From Komagataeibacter intermedius TF2 (GTDB lineage: Bacteria; Pseudomonadota; Alphaproteobacteria; Acetobacterales; Acetobacteraceae), in the NCBI RefSeq assembly GCF_000964425.1, contig NZ_BANF01000041.1, positions 1-44,224 on the forward strand: a DNA stretch of 44,224 nucleotides, read 5' to 3'. The notes beneath the pieces are model-generated. The model had not been told where the DNA came from, did not search any database, and worked only from the letters and a program-made list of their open reading frames with translations. Made by a program: the position numbers and the translations under genes. This document shows, one piece after another, positions 34,792 to 42,973 of this stretch. The stretch's first letter is position 1. Every line of letters begins with the position of its first letter.

Positions 34792-35511
34792 CTATGTCTG
34801 ACCATGCCCCAGATAGGCGGCCTGAAGATAAGGATGGTTCGTAAGTGTGGCTGCATCGCCTGACATGACGACACGGCCAAGTTCCAATACGGTGGCGCAC
34901 GTGGCAACACGTAGCGCCTGCGCGGTATTCTGTTCCACCAGAAGGATGGTCGTCCCGTTACGATTGATCTCCACAATCAGATCAAACAGGCGTTGCACGA
35001 ATAATGGTGAAAGACCAAGTGATGGCTCATCAAGCATCAGCAGGCGCGGCCGGGCCAGCATGGCCCGGCCAATCGCCAGCATCTGCTGCTCACCACCGGA
35101 CAACCCTGCCGCAAGACCATGCCTGCGGGCAGCAAGATTTGGAAAGCGATCATACAGGTTATCGATTTCCATACGAACGACCTGCCTGTCACTGCGGCGA
35201 TGCGCGCCGAGCAGGAGGTTTTCCTCTATGGTCATGGAGATGGCGATCCGGCGCCCTTCCGGCACGAGCACTATGCCACATGCGACCCGCTGCATGATGG
35301 AAAGTGTAGTTATCGCCTGCTGCGCAAAAGTAATTTCGCCTGCGTCCGGCCGGACAGCACCCAGTACCGTACGCAGCAACGTACTCTTGCCCGCACCATT
35401 AGCGCCCAGAACAGTGGCGATTTCCCCTTCCCTGACCTGCAGGCCAACATCATGCAATGCTTCGATACGCCCGTAACGTACACACAGACCGGAAACATCA
35501 AGCAGGGTCAT
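34792..35511 (-). CDS. livF: LivF-type ABC transporter ATP-binding protein
   Basis: 239 residues. Walker A is GANGAGKST, the LivF-type motif VLVPEGRRIAISMTIEENL is present, the signature is LSGGEQQMLAIGRAL-like, and Walker B is LLMLDEPSLGLSP. It powers uptake together with LivG through the LivH/LivM channel. The start overlaps the livG stop by 4 bases. Confidence 0.92.
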   Translation of the reverse strand: MTLLDVSGLCVRYGRIEALHDVGLQVREGEIATVLGANGAGKSTLLRTVLGAVRPDAGEITFAQQAITTLSIMQRVACGIVLVPEGRRIAISMTIEENLLLGAHRRSDRQVVRMEIDNLYDRFPNLAARRHGLAAGLSGGEQQMLAIGRAMLARPRLLMLDEPSLGLSPLFVQRLFDLIVEINRNGTTILLVEQNTAQALRVATCATVLELGRVVMSGDAATLTNHPYLQAAYLGHGQT

Positions 35512-36281
35512 GCCATCACCTCCTGCTGCGCCGTGGTGCCGATATAGGCCTGCTGGACAAGGGGATTGCGTTGCACCTGCGCCAATGTGCCCTCGGCAAT
35601 TTTCGCGCCAAAGTTCAGGACCACCACATGATCACAGGCACGTTCGATAAAACCCATGTCATGCTCGATAACCACCAGGGTCATGCCATCGATGCGCATG
35701 CGGTCCAGATGCTGACGCAGCGCATTCGTCTCGCTGGGGTTCAGTCCGGCCGCAGGTTCATCAAGTAAAAGCAGGCGCGCGCCCGTCAGTGTCGCACGCA
35801 CAAGGTCTACGCGCTTGCGGATGCCATACGGCAGCGCACCCACCGGTTTGTTTTCCATTCCGGTCAGGTCATAGGTTTCCAGCGCCTCACGTGCAGCCTC
35901 ACGCCACCGGTTATGGGGCATGAGCCGGAAAGGCGCCAGCAATGTGCCCACACCGGATGCCTGTAGATGCTGCCCCAGCAACAGGTTATCCATAACACTG
36001 AGATATGGCATAAGCCTTACATTCTGGAAGCTACGCGCGACGCCTGCGCGAATACGGCGGCCAGACGAAATATTGGTTACATCTGTTCCATCAATGTAAA
36101 TTCTGCCCTGATCCAATGGATAAATACCACTGATCAGATTGAATACCGTTGTCTTGCCCGCCCCATTGGGGCCAATCAGGGCAATCGCCTGTCCTTGGTG
36201 CACAGTCAGGTCAAGGTTGTCGACAACCCTGTTCTGGTGGAATGATTTGGTAATGTTATCAAGAACAAGCGCCATCGTCAT
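35508..36281 (-). CDS. livG: LivG-type ABC transporter ATP-binding protein
   Basis: 257 residues. Walker A is GPNGAGKTT, followed by the LivG block GVARSFQNVRLMPYLSVMDN. Walker B is LLLLDEPAAGLNP. The signature segment is degenerate: where LSYGxQRRLEIARAL is expected, the sequence has LPYGIRKRVDLVRATL, which is seen in a subset of LivG proteins. The start is ATG 36281 or 36275, overlapping the end of livM. Confidence 0.92.
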   Translation of the reverse strand: MTMALVLDNITKSFHQNRVVDNLDLTVHQGQAIALIGPNGAGKTTVFNLISGIYPLDQGRIYIDGTDVTNISSGRRIRAGVARSFQNVRLMPYLSVMDNLLLGQHLQASGVGTLLAPFRLMPHNRWREAAREALETYDLTGMENKPVGALPYGIRKRVDLVRATLTGARLLLLDEPAAGLNPSETNALRQHLDRMRIDGMTLVVIEHDMGFIERACDHVVVLNFGAKIAEGTLAQVQRNPLVQQAYIGTTAQQEVMA

Positions 36282-37114
36282 GATTGTGCCCCCCTGCGGG
36301 TAAGCCGTGACAGAAGATGCGCCGTCAGTACCCCATCAGGGCGCAGACGCATGCATGCAATTAGCACGGCGGCAAAGATCGCATACCGCCACTGCTCCGA
36401 AGCCCTGAAGATTTCAGGCAGGAATGTAAATGCTGCAGCACCGATAACAGGGGCGAATGGCGTTTCGATCCCGCCCAGTAGTACCATCAAAACGTAGTAT
36501 ATGCTTAGCATGATACTGAAATGCTGCGCCTCGACAAAACTGTAGGAAGCCGCATACAGTCCGCCCCCGAGACCTGCAATTGCGGCCCCCATGATAAAGG
36601 CCACAATGCTCAACCCACGGGTTGGCACGCCCATAAGGCTGGTGACCAGTGGATCCGTACGGATGGCTGTCAGGTATAATGTAAAACGCGTGCAGCCCAG
36701 ATACACGATCACGGCCAGTACAGCCGCACTGGCCGCATAGACAACGGCGGGTGATATATAGGCAGGCAGGGGGTAACCGGATGCCCCACCCACGCTATCC
36801 ATATCAAGAAAGACGGCCGGGATGATTTCACCCAGCGCAAAGGTACTTAGGGCAAAATAGATACCACGAACCCTTAGCGTCAGAAACGACGCCAATGCAC
36901 CCAGCGCGGTTGCAGCCAGGCCACCTGCAAGTATATCGGCAGCAACAGGCAGGTTCCATGTATTGCACATATAGGCCGTAGCATAAGCCCCGACCCCCAT
37001 GAAGGCCGCTGTTGCCAGCGTTAGTTGGCCTGCAAGTAATGATAGATATGCCGCACTGGCCCCGATCAGGTTAAAGCAGAATATTATGAGAAGGCCCGAA
37101 AAGTATCCACTCAT
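36278..37114 (-). CDS. livM: LivM-type ABC transporter permease
   Basis: 278 residues with about 8-9 membrane segments. LIGASAAYLSLLAGQLTLATAAFMGVGAYA-type sequence and LRVRGIYFALSTFALGEI are LivM landmarks, as is the loop GGLYAASYSFVE. ATG 37114 overlaps the livH stop (TGATG). A longer frame to 37210 lies within livH and is rejected. Confidence 0.9.
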   Translation of the reverse strand: MSGYFSGLLIIFCFNLIGASAAYLSLLAGQLTLATAAFMGVGAYATAYMCNTWNLPVAADILAGGLAATALGALASFLTLRVRGIYFALSTFALGEIIPAVFLDMDSVGGASGYPLPAYISPAVVYAASAAVLAVIVYLGCTRFTLYLTAIRTDPLVTSLMGVPTRGLSIVAFIMGAAIAGLGGGLYAASYSFVEAQHFSIMLSIYYVLMVLLGGIETPFAPVIGAAAFTFLPEIFRASEQWRYAIFAAVLIACMRLRPDGVLTAHLLSRLTRRGAQS

Positions 37115-37989
37115 CACAATTTTTCCTGTTGTGGGGCACAACCAAGAAGTCCCGCTGGTCGCATGACAAGAAGAAGAAGGAGAATGCCGTAAACAACAAT
37201 ATTGACACATTCCGCCCCAGCACAGGAAATGGTAGCAACCTCGACCATTCCCAGCAGCATACCCCCGAGAACGGCTCCCCAGATACTACCTACGCCACCA
37301 ATAATCATGGCAGCCAGCCCCTTGAAGCCGACTTCCTCGCCCATGAAGGGCGAAACCTGCTGGTAATTACAGGCAAACAGGATGCCAGCCACAGCGGATA
37401 GCAGAGCACTGATAATGAACAGCATCCTGACCAGACGCACGATATTGAAACCAAGCAGCAGGGCTGTCTCGGTATTTTCCGCCATGCAGCGTATCTGTCG
37501 CCCCATACCGGTCGCACGCAGGAACCATGAAAGCCAGATGACAACCCCGATGGACAGCAGCAGGCTGCCCACCTGTATTCCGCTTATGACCAGACCGGAC
37601 ACATGAATGTTCAGGCCGGTCACGACAGGTGGGAGCGCCTGCTGGTCGGAACCGCAGATGGCAACAAGAAGATTTTCAATCAGGACCAGAAAGGCAAGCG
37701 AACTAACCAGCGGCAGCGTCGGGTCACGCAGGCGAGAAGGCCAGTAAACCAGCCATTCCGTTACAAGCGCAACCGCGACAACAGCTGCCGGTGCCAGGAC
37801 CATTGCCCATACAGGCCCCCACCCCGCATGCAGGCATATCCATGTCAGCATGCCCCCCAGAGCGAACAGTCCCGGCAGGGAGAAGTTCAGAAAATTGAGT
37901 ACGCCAATCATTATTGTAAAAGACAGCGCAACAAGCATGTAGACCGCACCCAACAGAGCACCATTCACGATCTGCTGCATCAACATCAT
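37114..37989 (-). CDS. livH: LivH-type ABC transporter permease
   Basis: 291 residues, membrane protein with NGALLGAVYMLVALSFTIMI and NFLNFSLPGLFALGG near the start and GFKGLAAMIIGGVGSIWGAVLGG near the end, all LivH landmarks. GGGAA lies before the first ATG; ATGs at codons 2 and 4 are possible. It is the first transport gene after the porin, 61 bases away. Confidence 0.92.
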   Translation of the reverse strand: MMLMQQIVNGALLGAVYMLVALSFTIMIGVLNFLNFSLPGLFALGGMLTWICLHAGWGPVWAMVLAPAAVVAVALVTEWLVYWPSRLRDPTLPLVSSLAFLVLIENLLVAICGSDQQALPPVVTGLNIHVSGLVISGIQVGSLLLSIGVVIWLSWFLRATGMGRQIRCMAENTETALLLGFNIVRLVRMLFIISALLSAVAGILFACNYQQVSPFMGEEVGFKGLAAMIIGGVGSIWGAVLGGMLLGMVEVATISCAGAECVNIVVYGILLLLLVMRPAGLLGCAPQQEKL

Positions 37990-38050
37990 TCATGTTTCCC
38001 ATGCAGTATTCCATTATGGCAGCATTCATCCCGCGCCGGCACACTCTCCA

Positions 38051-39517
38051 TCACAGCGGCTTGATTTCGGGCAGATCAAATGCTTCGTTAAAGCGGATCA
38101 TGATCTGCGCGCCCCCACCTACAGAATAGTGGATCTTTGGATCGGGCACATAGGCATAGAGTTCCTGGTCAGGATGGAAAACCGCATCGATATAGGGGCG
38201 GAACAGAACCCCAGGCAGGACTTCGGCACCATAAGTAAACTCGACCCCTTCCGTGCTGCGTGCAAAATTGCCCCTGCCACCATTGACCTGCACCGCCGTA
38301 TCGAGTGCGGCCGTCACGCGCTGATTGAAGACCGAAGCAACACCAATCAACCCCATGTAATCATGCGGGCGGCGCGGCAGGCCATGTTTGAGAACACCAA
38401 GCGTATAGTAAGCATTGACAGTGGGGTGACCGGATGAACCAATATATGCCCCGCCAAATATCTGCAGGTCCTCATGGGATTTACGGTTGGGTTTCCATAC
38501 CGTCTGCATGAATTCACCATAAACTTCCGTATGCGCACCATCATTCATGGGCGTGCCGCCATTGGTCAGGAGCGGCTTGCCCGCTGTATTGAGGTAGGCA
38601 TCGCTAAAATTATGGGAGTCATAATAAAAGCCGACTACATATTTTTTAGGATAGGCTTCCGTTTCATACGTCGAGGAATAGCCACCTTCGACCGGGATGA
38701 ACGTGCCATTGGCATGGGCTTCCGACCAGTTCCCCGAAAAGGGGAATCCTGTCCGTGTAAATCCCCACGAATTATCCGCATAGGCGCCCGTCTGGATATA
38801 ATAGTTCGTCGCCGGGCGGATGGTCAGCATGCCACCCCACGTTGCAACCGGCCAGTGTGACTGGTTTGCATTGAAGCTCCAGCCTCCAGGATTGCCGCAT
38901 ACGAAAGAGACAAACTGACAGTCGGTCGGCAGGTTGGTCAGGTATTTGGTCGGTGCGATACGGCCCAGACGGATGTTGATGATCCGATTGAAAAGATTCT
39001 GTTCATATGAAAATTCCGACAGTCGCGTATTGTTGCTTGGTCCCGTCACGCCACCCTGATAGTCCATGGCGCTTCCATTAAAGGTATTCAGGCCGCCCGC
39101 GTTGAACGTGCCGAAACGTGAATCCAGCCCGATATGGATCTGCCCGCCATGCAGATGGACCAGTTTTTCGAGGTCCAGATCCATGCCATAGGCAAAGTCA
39201 TGCAGGAAGGCAGTTCCCTTTTTTCGACCACCCGATGCCTGCGAATAGGACGTTCCCGCATAATATCCGTTAAAATATATGCCCCTGTTCGCCAGGTTAT
39301 GCGTAATTCCCTGAAGACCAATATAGCGAGAAAAGGAAACGACCGGGGAGACTTCGGGCTCTTTCTCAGCCGTGTACTGGGGGACCTCCTGTTCGTCCTC
39401 GGTCTGCCCCCATGCCACATGGGACATGCCGCTAACCGACAGAAGGGCAAACGCGGAGCAGACCGCGGTTATGTTTCGTGGTCGTAACGGTGTAGGTAGG
39501 CAAATCTTGGCACCCAT
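38051..39517 (-). CDS. OprB-family outer-membrane porin
   Basis: 488 residues. ATG 39517 has AAGGTG 9 bases upstream and starts a long signal peptide ending near HVAWGQ. The mature protein has the OprB carbohydrate-porin pattern: GITHNLANRGIYFNGYYAG, LVHLHGGQIHIGLDSRFG, INIRLGRIAPTKYL, and the late block YGAEVLPGVLFRPYIDAVFHP. Acetic acid bacteria carry many OprB paralogues. Its position at the head of the Liv-amidase operon suggests it admits the same compound across the outer membrane. The TTG at 39553 is not needed as a start. Confidence 0.9.
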   Translation of the reverse strand: MGAKICLPTPLRPRNITAVCSAFALLSVSGMSHVAWGQTEDEQEVPQYTAEKEPEVSPVVSFSRYIGLQGITHNLANRGIYFNGYYAGTSYSQASGGRKKGTAFLHDFAYGMDLDLEKLVHLHGGQIHIGLDSRFGTFNAGGLNTFNGSAMDYQGGVTGPSNNTRLSEFSYEQNLFNRIINIRLGRIAPTKYLTNLPTDCQFVSFVCGNPGGWSFNANQSHWPVATWGGMLTIRPATNYYIQTGAYADNSWGFTRTGFPFSGNWSEAHANGTFIPVEGGYSSTYETEAYPKKYVVGFYYDSHNFSDAYLNTAGKPLLTNGGTPMNDGAHTEVYGEFMQTVWKPNRKSHEDLQIFGGAYIGSSGHPTVNAYYTLGVLKHGLPRRPHDYMGLIGVASVFNQRVTAALDTAVQVNGGRGNFARSTEGVEFTYGAEVLPGVLFRPYIDAVFHPDQELYAYVPDPKIHYSVGGGAQIMIRFNEAFDLPEIKPL

Positions 39518-39557
39518 GATCTCTAACACCTTTTTATGAAAGCTATGTTGCAATGGG

Positions 39558-39587
39558 ATCGTAATAATTGGTTCTTTTTGATGTCAA
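39558..39587 (-). promoter_or_regulatory. Predicted sigma-70 promoter for oprB-liv-amidase
   Basis: On the minus strand TTGACA (39587-39582), an 18-base spacer, and TACGAT (39563-39558). The palindrome at 39591-39605 lies immediately upstream of the -35 box. Confidence 0.5.
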
Positions 39588-39590
39588 CTT

Positions 39591-39605
39591 GAATCTTGAA
39601 GATTC
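39591..39605. promoter_or_regulatory. Perfect palindrome, candidate operator
   Basis: GAATCTTGAAGATTC, two 6-base arms around TGA. It lies next to the minus-strand -35 box. Its size suits a MarR-type dimer. Confidence 0.5.
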
Positions 39606-39687
39606 TCAAATATTTTTCGTAACATACTGCCAATATACGGTAATTATACAGAATAAATATCATGTTATGAATCCGGCATGAATTTTG

Positions 39688-39716
39688 TTGACACATTCAT
39701 AATGGCTTTCATACAA
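39688..39716 (+). promoter_or_regulatory. Predicted sigma-70 promoter for the monooxygenase operon
   Basis: TTGACA (39688-39693), a 17-base spacer and ATACAA (39711-39716), about 45 bases before the first start codon. A second TGTCAA at 39724-39729 mirrors the -35 box and may be part of an operator. Confidence 0.6.
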
Positions 39717-39760
39717 AGCTATATGTCAAATCACTCCTTCTGCCTGCACAGGAGACGTTC

Positions 39761-40285
39761 TTGAAACTGGATCAGAAAAAACTTCGGAATGTGCTGGGAC
39801 GCTTCGCTACAGGCGTGACGATCATCACAGGGCGGGACATTACCGGCGAACCCTTCGGATTTACGGCCACCTCGTTCAATACTGTATCGCTCGACCCGCC
39901 ACTGATCCTGTTCAGCGTACGCAAGGGGGCGCGCAGTTGCGATATCCTGTCCGGCGCGAATGCCTATACAGTGAATGTTCTGGGGCTGCACCATGCTCCA
40001 TTATCCGACATGTTCGGGCGGAACACGGGACTGAAAGAACGTGCAATAAAACTGACCGAGATGTGTGGCCACAGCATGCGTGGCGTGTCGGACGCCCTGG
40101 CGGTCCTGCACTGCCGCCCCTATGCCGCGCATGGGGCAGGCGACCATGTCGTGTTTATTGGTGAAATACAGGAAATCCTGACATCAGAGGGATGCAGACC
40201 CCTTATTTTCTATAATGGCCAGTACCATACAACTGTGCCGTTCAACGATCTGCTACCTGCACAACAGGAGAAAAAAGTAGTATGA
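39761..40285 (+). CDS. Flavin reductase, HpaC-like component of a two-component monooxygenase
   Basis: 174 residues. RNVLGRFATGVTIITGRD, GFTATSFNTVSLDPPLILFS and YTVNVLGLHHAPLSDMFG are the flavin-reductase-like split-barrel motifs. It should reduce FAD or FMN with NAD(P)H and pass it to the oxygenase encoded next. The start is TTG at 39761, preceded by AGGAG 6 bases away, and no in-frame ATG fits the conserved N-terminus. The stop overlaps the oxygenase ATG (ATGA), so the two are coupled. Confidence 0.9.
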   Translation: MKLDQKKLRNVLGRFATGVTIITGRDITGEPFGFTATSFNTVSLDPPLILFSVRKGARSCDILSGANAYTVNVLGLHHAPLSDMFGRNTGLKERAIKLTEMCGHSMRGVSDALAVLHCRPYAAHGAGDHVVFIGEIQEILTSEGCRPLIFYNGQYHTTVPFNDLLPAQQEKKVV

Positions 40286-41718
40286 AAACTGGGCAGCAAT
40301 ACCGGGATTCCCTGAAGGATGGGCGCACTGTCTATATCGACGGGAAACAGGTTGAAGATGTAACGACCCACCCTGCTTTCTGTAACGCCATAGACACAGT
40401 GGCGCGGATGTACGATTTTTCATCATCTCCACAGAATGAACGCCTCATGACATGCCAGAATACTGATGAAGACAGAATCAACCGTATATGGCAACTGCCT
40501 AAAAGCTATAATGACCTGGTCGAGCGGCGGAAGGCACTTGAGGCATGGGGACAGCTACATGCAGGCTTCTTCGGCCGCTCCCCCGATCATGTCGCATCCT
40601 GTATTGCTGGCATGTATATGGGCCGCGATATATTTAATGCCTACGACCCCAAGCGGGCGCAAGCATTGGGTGATTACTATCATTATGCTTCCAGCAATGA
40701 TATTTTCCTGAGCTATGTCATCATTAACCCGCAGGGGGAACTTCCGGCATCAGGAGAAACGGCCGGCAGGCGACGCCTGGCCGCATCCATCGTGGACCAG
40801 GACAGCAGCGGGATTGTCATCAACGGCGCCAAGATGCTGGCCAGCGGTGGTGTGATGGCACATGAGGTGCTGGTCACCTGCATCCAGCCCCTACCTGTGG
40901 GTGATGAAGCCCTGGCCTTCTCTGCCGTGGTGCCGATGAATGCACCGGGCCTGCGCATCCTGTCGCGTAAATCCTATGAAACAGGGACCGGTTCGGTTTT
41001 CGACTATCCCATGTCCAGCCGGTTTGACGAAAATGATGCCGTGCTGGTTTTCGAAAATGTCAGCATACCGTGGGAGCGGGTTTTCATTATTGATAACCGC
41101 GAGATGTGCCAGAAGCAGTTCATGGCGACACCGGCGCATGTGTACCAGAACTATCAGGCCATGATCCGCCTTAAAACCAAGCTGCTGTTCCTGGTTGGCC
41201 TGGCGCATCGCACTACGGAAATCAACTGCACGGCACGCTTTCCCCAGGTTCGGGAAATACTGGGACAACTTGCAGCCGAAGTGGGTATGCTTGATGCCAT
41301 GGTGGCTGGCATGGAAGCCAAGGGCAGCGAAGTTGGCCCATACTTCATCCCGGATCGCCATTCCCTCTATGCTGCCCAGACGCTTACGCAGCAACTGTAT
41401 CCACGCTTTATCGAACAGCTGCGTAATCTGGCCGGTGGCGGCGTAATCATGCTGCCTTCATCCATAAAGGATTTTGACAATCCTGAAATCATGAAATGGA
41501 TCAACGAAAGCCAGTCCTCCCCCATTGTGGATGCGCATGACCGGGTCAAATTTTTCAAGCTGATGTGGGACGCCATCGGCTCCGAATTCGGATCGCGCCA
41601 TACCCAGTATGAAATGTTTTACGCAGGCGCCAGTTATGTGCCGAAAAACCATTCCTTCCGCACCTTTGACTGGAATGGTTCTGCCACCCGCGTCGATACC
41701 ATGCTGGCTTCTTACTGA
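40282..41718 (+). CDS. HpaB-type (4-hydroxyphenylacetate 3-hydroxylase family) FADH2-dependent monooxygenase
   Basis: 478 residues. The N-terminus (TGQQYRDSLKDGRTVYIDGK and VEDVTTHPAFCNAIDTVARMYD) and the middle (HAGFFGRSPDHVASCIAGM) are characteristic of the HpaB/PvcC/TftD family. The acyl-CoA-dehydrogenase-like C-terminal domain ends in TFDWNGSATRVDTMLASY. Family members hydroxylate phenols or related aromatic rings using FADH2 and O2; a few are dehydratases instead. An adjacent HpaC-like reductase supports the oxygenase reading. No HpaD-I ring-cleavage genes of the 4-hydroxyphenylacetate pathway are present, so the substrate is probably something else. Confidence 0.88.
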   Translation: MKTGQQYRDSLKDGRTVYIDGKQVEDVTTHPAFCNAIDTVARMYDFSSSPQNERLMTCQNTDEDRINRIWQLPKSYNDLVERRKALEAWGQLHAGFFGRSPDHVASCIAGMYMGRDIFNAYDPKRAQALGDYYHYASSNDIFLSYVIINPQGELPASGETAGRRRLAASIVDQDSSGIVINGAKMLASGGVMAHEVLVTCIQPLPVGDEALAFSAVVPMNAPGLRILSRKSYETGTGSVFDYPMSSRFDENDAVLVFENVSIPWERVFIIDNREMCQKQFMATPAHVYQNYQAMIRLKTKLLFLVGLAHRTTEINCTARFPQVREILGQLAAEVGMLDAMVAGMEAKGSEVGPYFIPDRHSLYAAQTLTQQLYPRFIEQLRNLAGGGVIMLPSSIKDFDNPEIMKWINESQSSPIVDAHDRVKFFKLMWDAIGSEFGSRHTQYEMFYAGASYVPKNHSFRTFDWNGSATRVDTMLASY

Positions 41719-41742
41719 ACCTGACAACTGGAGATCAAACAC

Positions 41743-42123
41743 ATGGCTATAAACAAGGCACATGACGAATTCCATACCCTTGACATGAACAATGGATGGG
41801 AACGCCCCGCAGCATACAAGGTGGACGTCAGAGAAAAGGTCCTGTCCGGGGCACTGGATGAAGTCAGTAAAAAAGGCAGCCGCACCCGCCTCCTGCGCTT
41901 TTCACCCGGTGTCTACACAACAAAACCTTTCGTGCATGATTATTGGGAGGAAGTATATCTCATCTCCGGTGACCTGACCGTAGGTAATGATGAAAATGGC
42001 GAAGGCGGCGAAGCCTTCGGTCCCAATACCTATGCCGTGCGGCCACCCGGTGCGGTACATGGCCCTTTCAAATCGAATGGCGGCTGCCTTCTTCTGGAAA
42101 TTCATTACTACGATCCGGCATAG
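41743..42123 (+). CDS. Cupin-domain protein of the monooxygenase operon
   Basis: 126 residues, one cupin barrel. The first cupin motif reads FVHDYWEEVYLISGDL (His65, Glu69, Glu70) and lacks the second His of the usual HxH. The second motif has RPPGAVHGPF (His106), and LLLEIHYY follows (Glu119, His121). A metal site of His and Glu ligands is possible, but standard ring-cleaving cupins have HxH...E...H. It may be a dioxygenase, isomerase or hydrolase acting after the monooxygenase. GGAG lies 9 bases before the ATG; the gap to the previous gene is 24 bases. Confidence 0.85.
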   Translation: MAINKAHDEFHTLDMNNGWERPAAYKVDVREKVLSGALDEVSKKGSRTRLLRFSPGVYTTKPFVHDYWEEVYLISGDLTVGNDENGEGGEAFGPNTYAVRPPGAVHGPFKSNGGCLLLEIHYYDPA

Positions 42124-42134
42124 GAGCTAGGGGC

Positions 42135-42815
42135 ATGCTGCATTTTACACGCATGACGCAAGACGGGCAGGACCATATCACCTGCGCACCCAACCGGCTG
42201 ATCATAGCGGGCTGGGCGGGGCGAGACATGGCTGCGATTGAAGAACATATCGTGGAACTTGAAGCAATCGGGGTTCCTCGCCCATCGTCTGTGCCGGTCT
42301 ATTACCGTGTGGCACGGGACCTGCTCCTGCAGGCGGATCGGGTGCAGATTCTGGGCAGCACGTCATCGGGTGAGGTTGAGCCTGTTCTACTTGCCCTAGC
42401 TGATGGGTGGTGGGTCGGCATTGGCTCGGACCACACGGATCGAGAAGCGGAAACAATCGGAATTGCGCTATCCAAACAGCTCTGCTGCAAGCCGGTATCA
42501 AGGGTTCTGTGGAAATGGGAGGATGTCGCCGACCACTGGGATATGCTCATCATGCGTTCCTGGGCTACGATTGATGGCATGCGGGTCCTTTACCAGGAAG
42601 GTCCGGTCAACAGCCTGCGCGCGCCGGATAATCTGGTGGATAACCTGCCAGATACAATCGCATTTACACCAGGCGACATGATGTTCTGCGGGACCCTGTC
42701 CGTAAAAGGCGGCATTCGCCCTGCCCAGCGTTTCGAAATGGAACTGGAGGATCCTGTCCTCAAGCGGTCCATAAGACATGCCTATGATCTGGATATGTTG
42801 CCCGTCGTTTCATAA
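42135..42815 (+). CDS. DUF2848 protein, fumarylacetoacetate-hydrolase-like
   Basis: 226 residues. The blocks NRLIIAGWAGRDMAAIEEHI, ELEAIGVPRPSSVPVYYRVA, LGSTSSGEVEPVLLALADG and VGIGSDHTDREAE are those of DUF2848. The C-terminal part (FTPGDMMFCGTLSVKGGIRP) resembles fumarylacetoacetate hydrolases, which cleave C-C bonds of acylpyruvates or decarboxylate and hydrate related acids. It lies 11 bases after the cupin gene. The likely role is cleavage of a ring-opened or oxo-acid intermediate; this is inference, as no DUF2848 activity is known to me. Confidence 0.85.
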   Translation: MLHFTRMTQDGQDHITCAPNRLIIAGWAGRDMAAIEEHIVELEAIGVPRPSSVPVYYRVARDLLLQADRVQILGSTSSGEVEPVLLALADGWWVGIGSDHTDREAETIGIALSKQLCCKPVSRVLWKWEDVADHWDMLIMRSWATIDGMRVLYQEGPVNSLRAPDNLVDNLPDTIAFTPGDMMFCGTLSVKGGIRPAQRFEMELEDPVLKRSIRHAYDLDMLPVVS

Positions 42816-42837
42816 GGGGCCATGCAGCATGGCTTAA

Positions 42838-42887
42838 CTGGATTGGGACCATGCATGAATATACCAGAAATACCCAATCCAGATTTT
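42838..42887 (+). terminator. Probable terminator of the monooxygenase operon
   Basis: CTGGATTGGG (42838-42847) pairs with CCCAATCCAG (42873-42882) around a 25-base loop, followed by ATTTTACGCTTCC and six T. The loop is long, so the efficiency is uncertain. It separates the operon from marR. Confidence 0.65.
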
Positions 42888-42973
42888 ACGCTTCCTTTTT
42901 TCCGCCTTTCCGAAAATAGCTCTGGTCCTGCTTTTTCGATCGACAGGAAAATACGGCATGCTATCACGTCAGA

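Larger units (their letters stand above)
39554..39760. promoter_or_regulatory. Divergent control region of the catabolic island
   Basis: A 207-bp AT-rich spacer between the porin-Liv-amidase operon and the monooxygenase operon. It contains a promoter in each direction and several inverted repeats: GAATCT-TGA-AGATTC at 39591-39605 (perfect) and GTTATGAAT ... ATTCATAAT at 39664-39672 and 39695-39703. The second overlaps the plus-strand promoter. These are candidate operators for the MarR protein encoded at 42974-43570. Confidence 0.6.
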
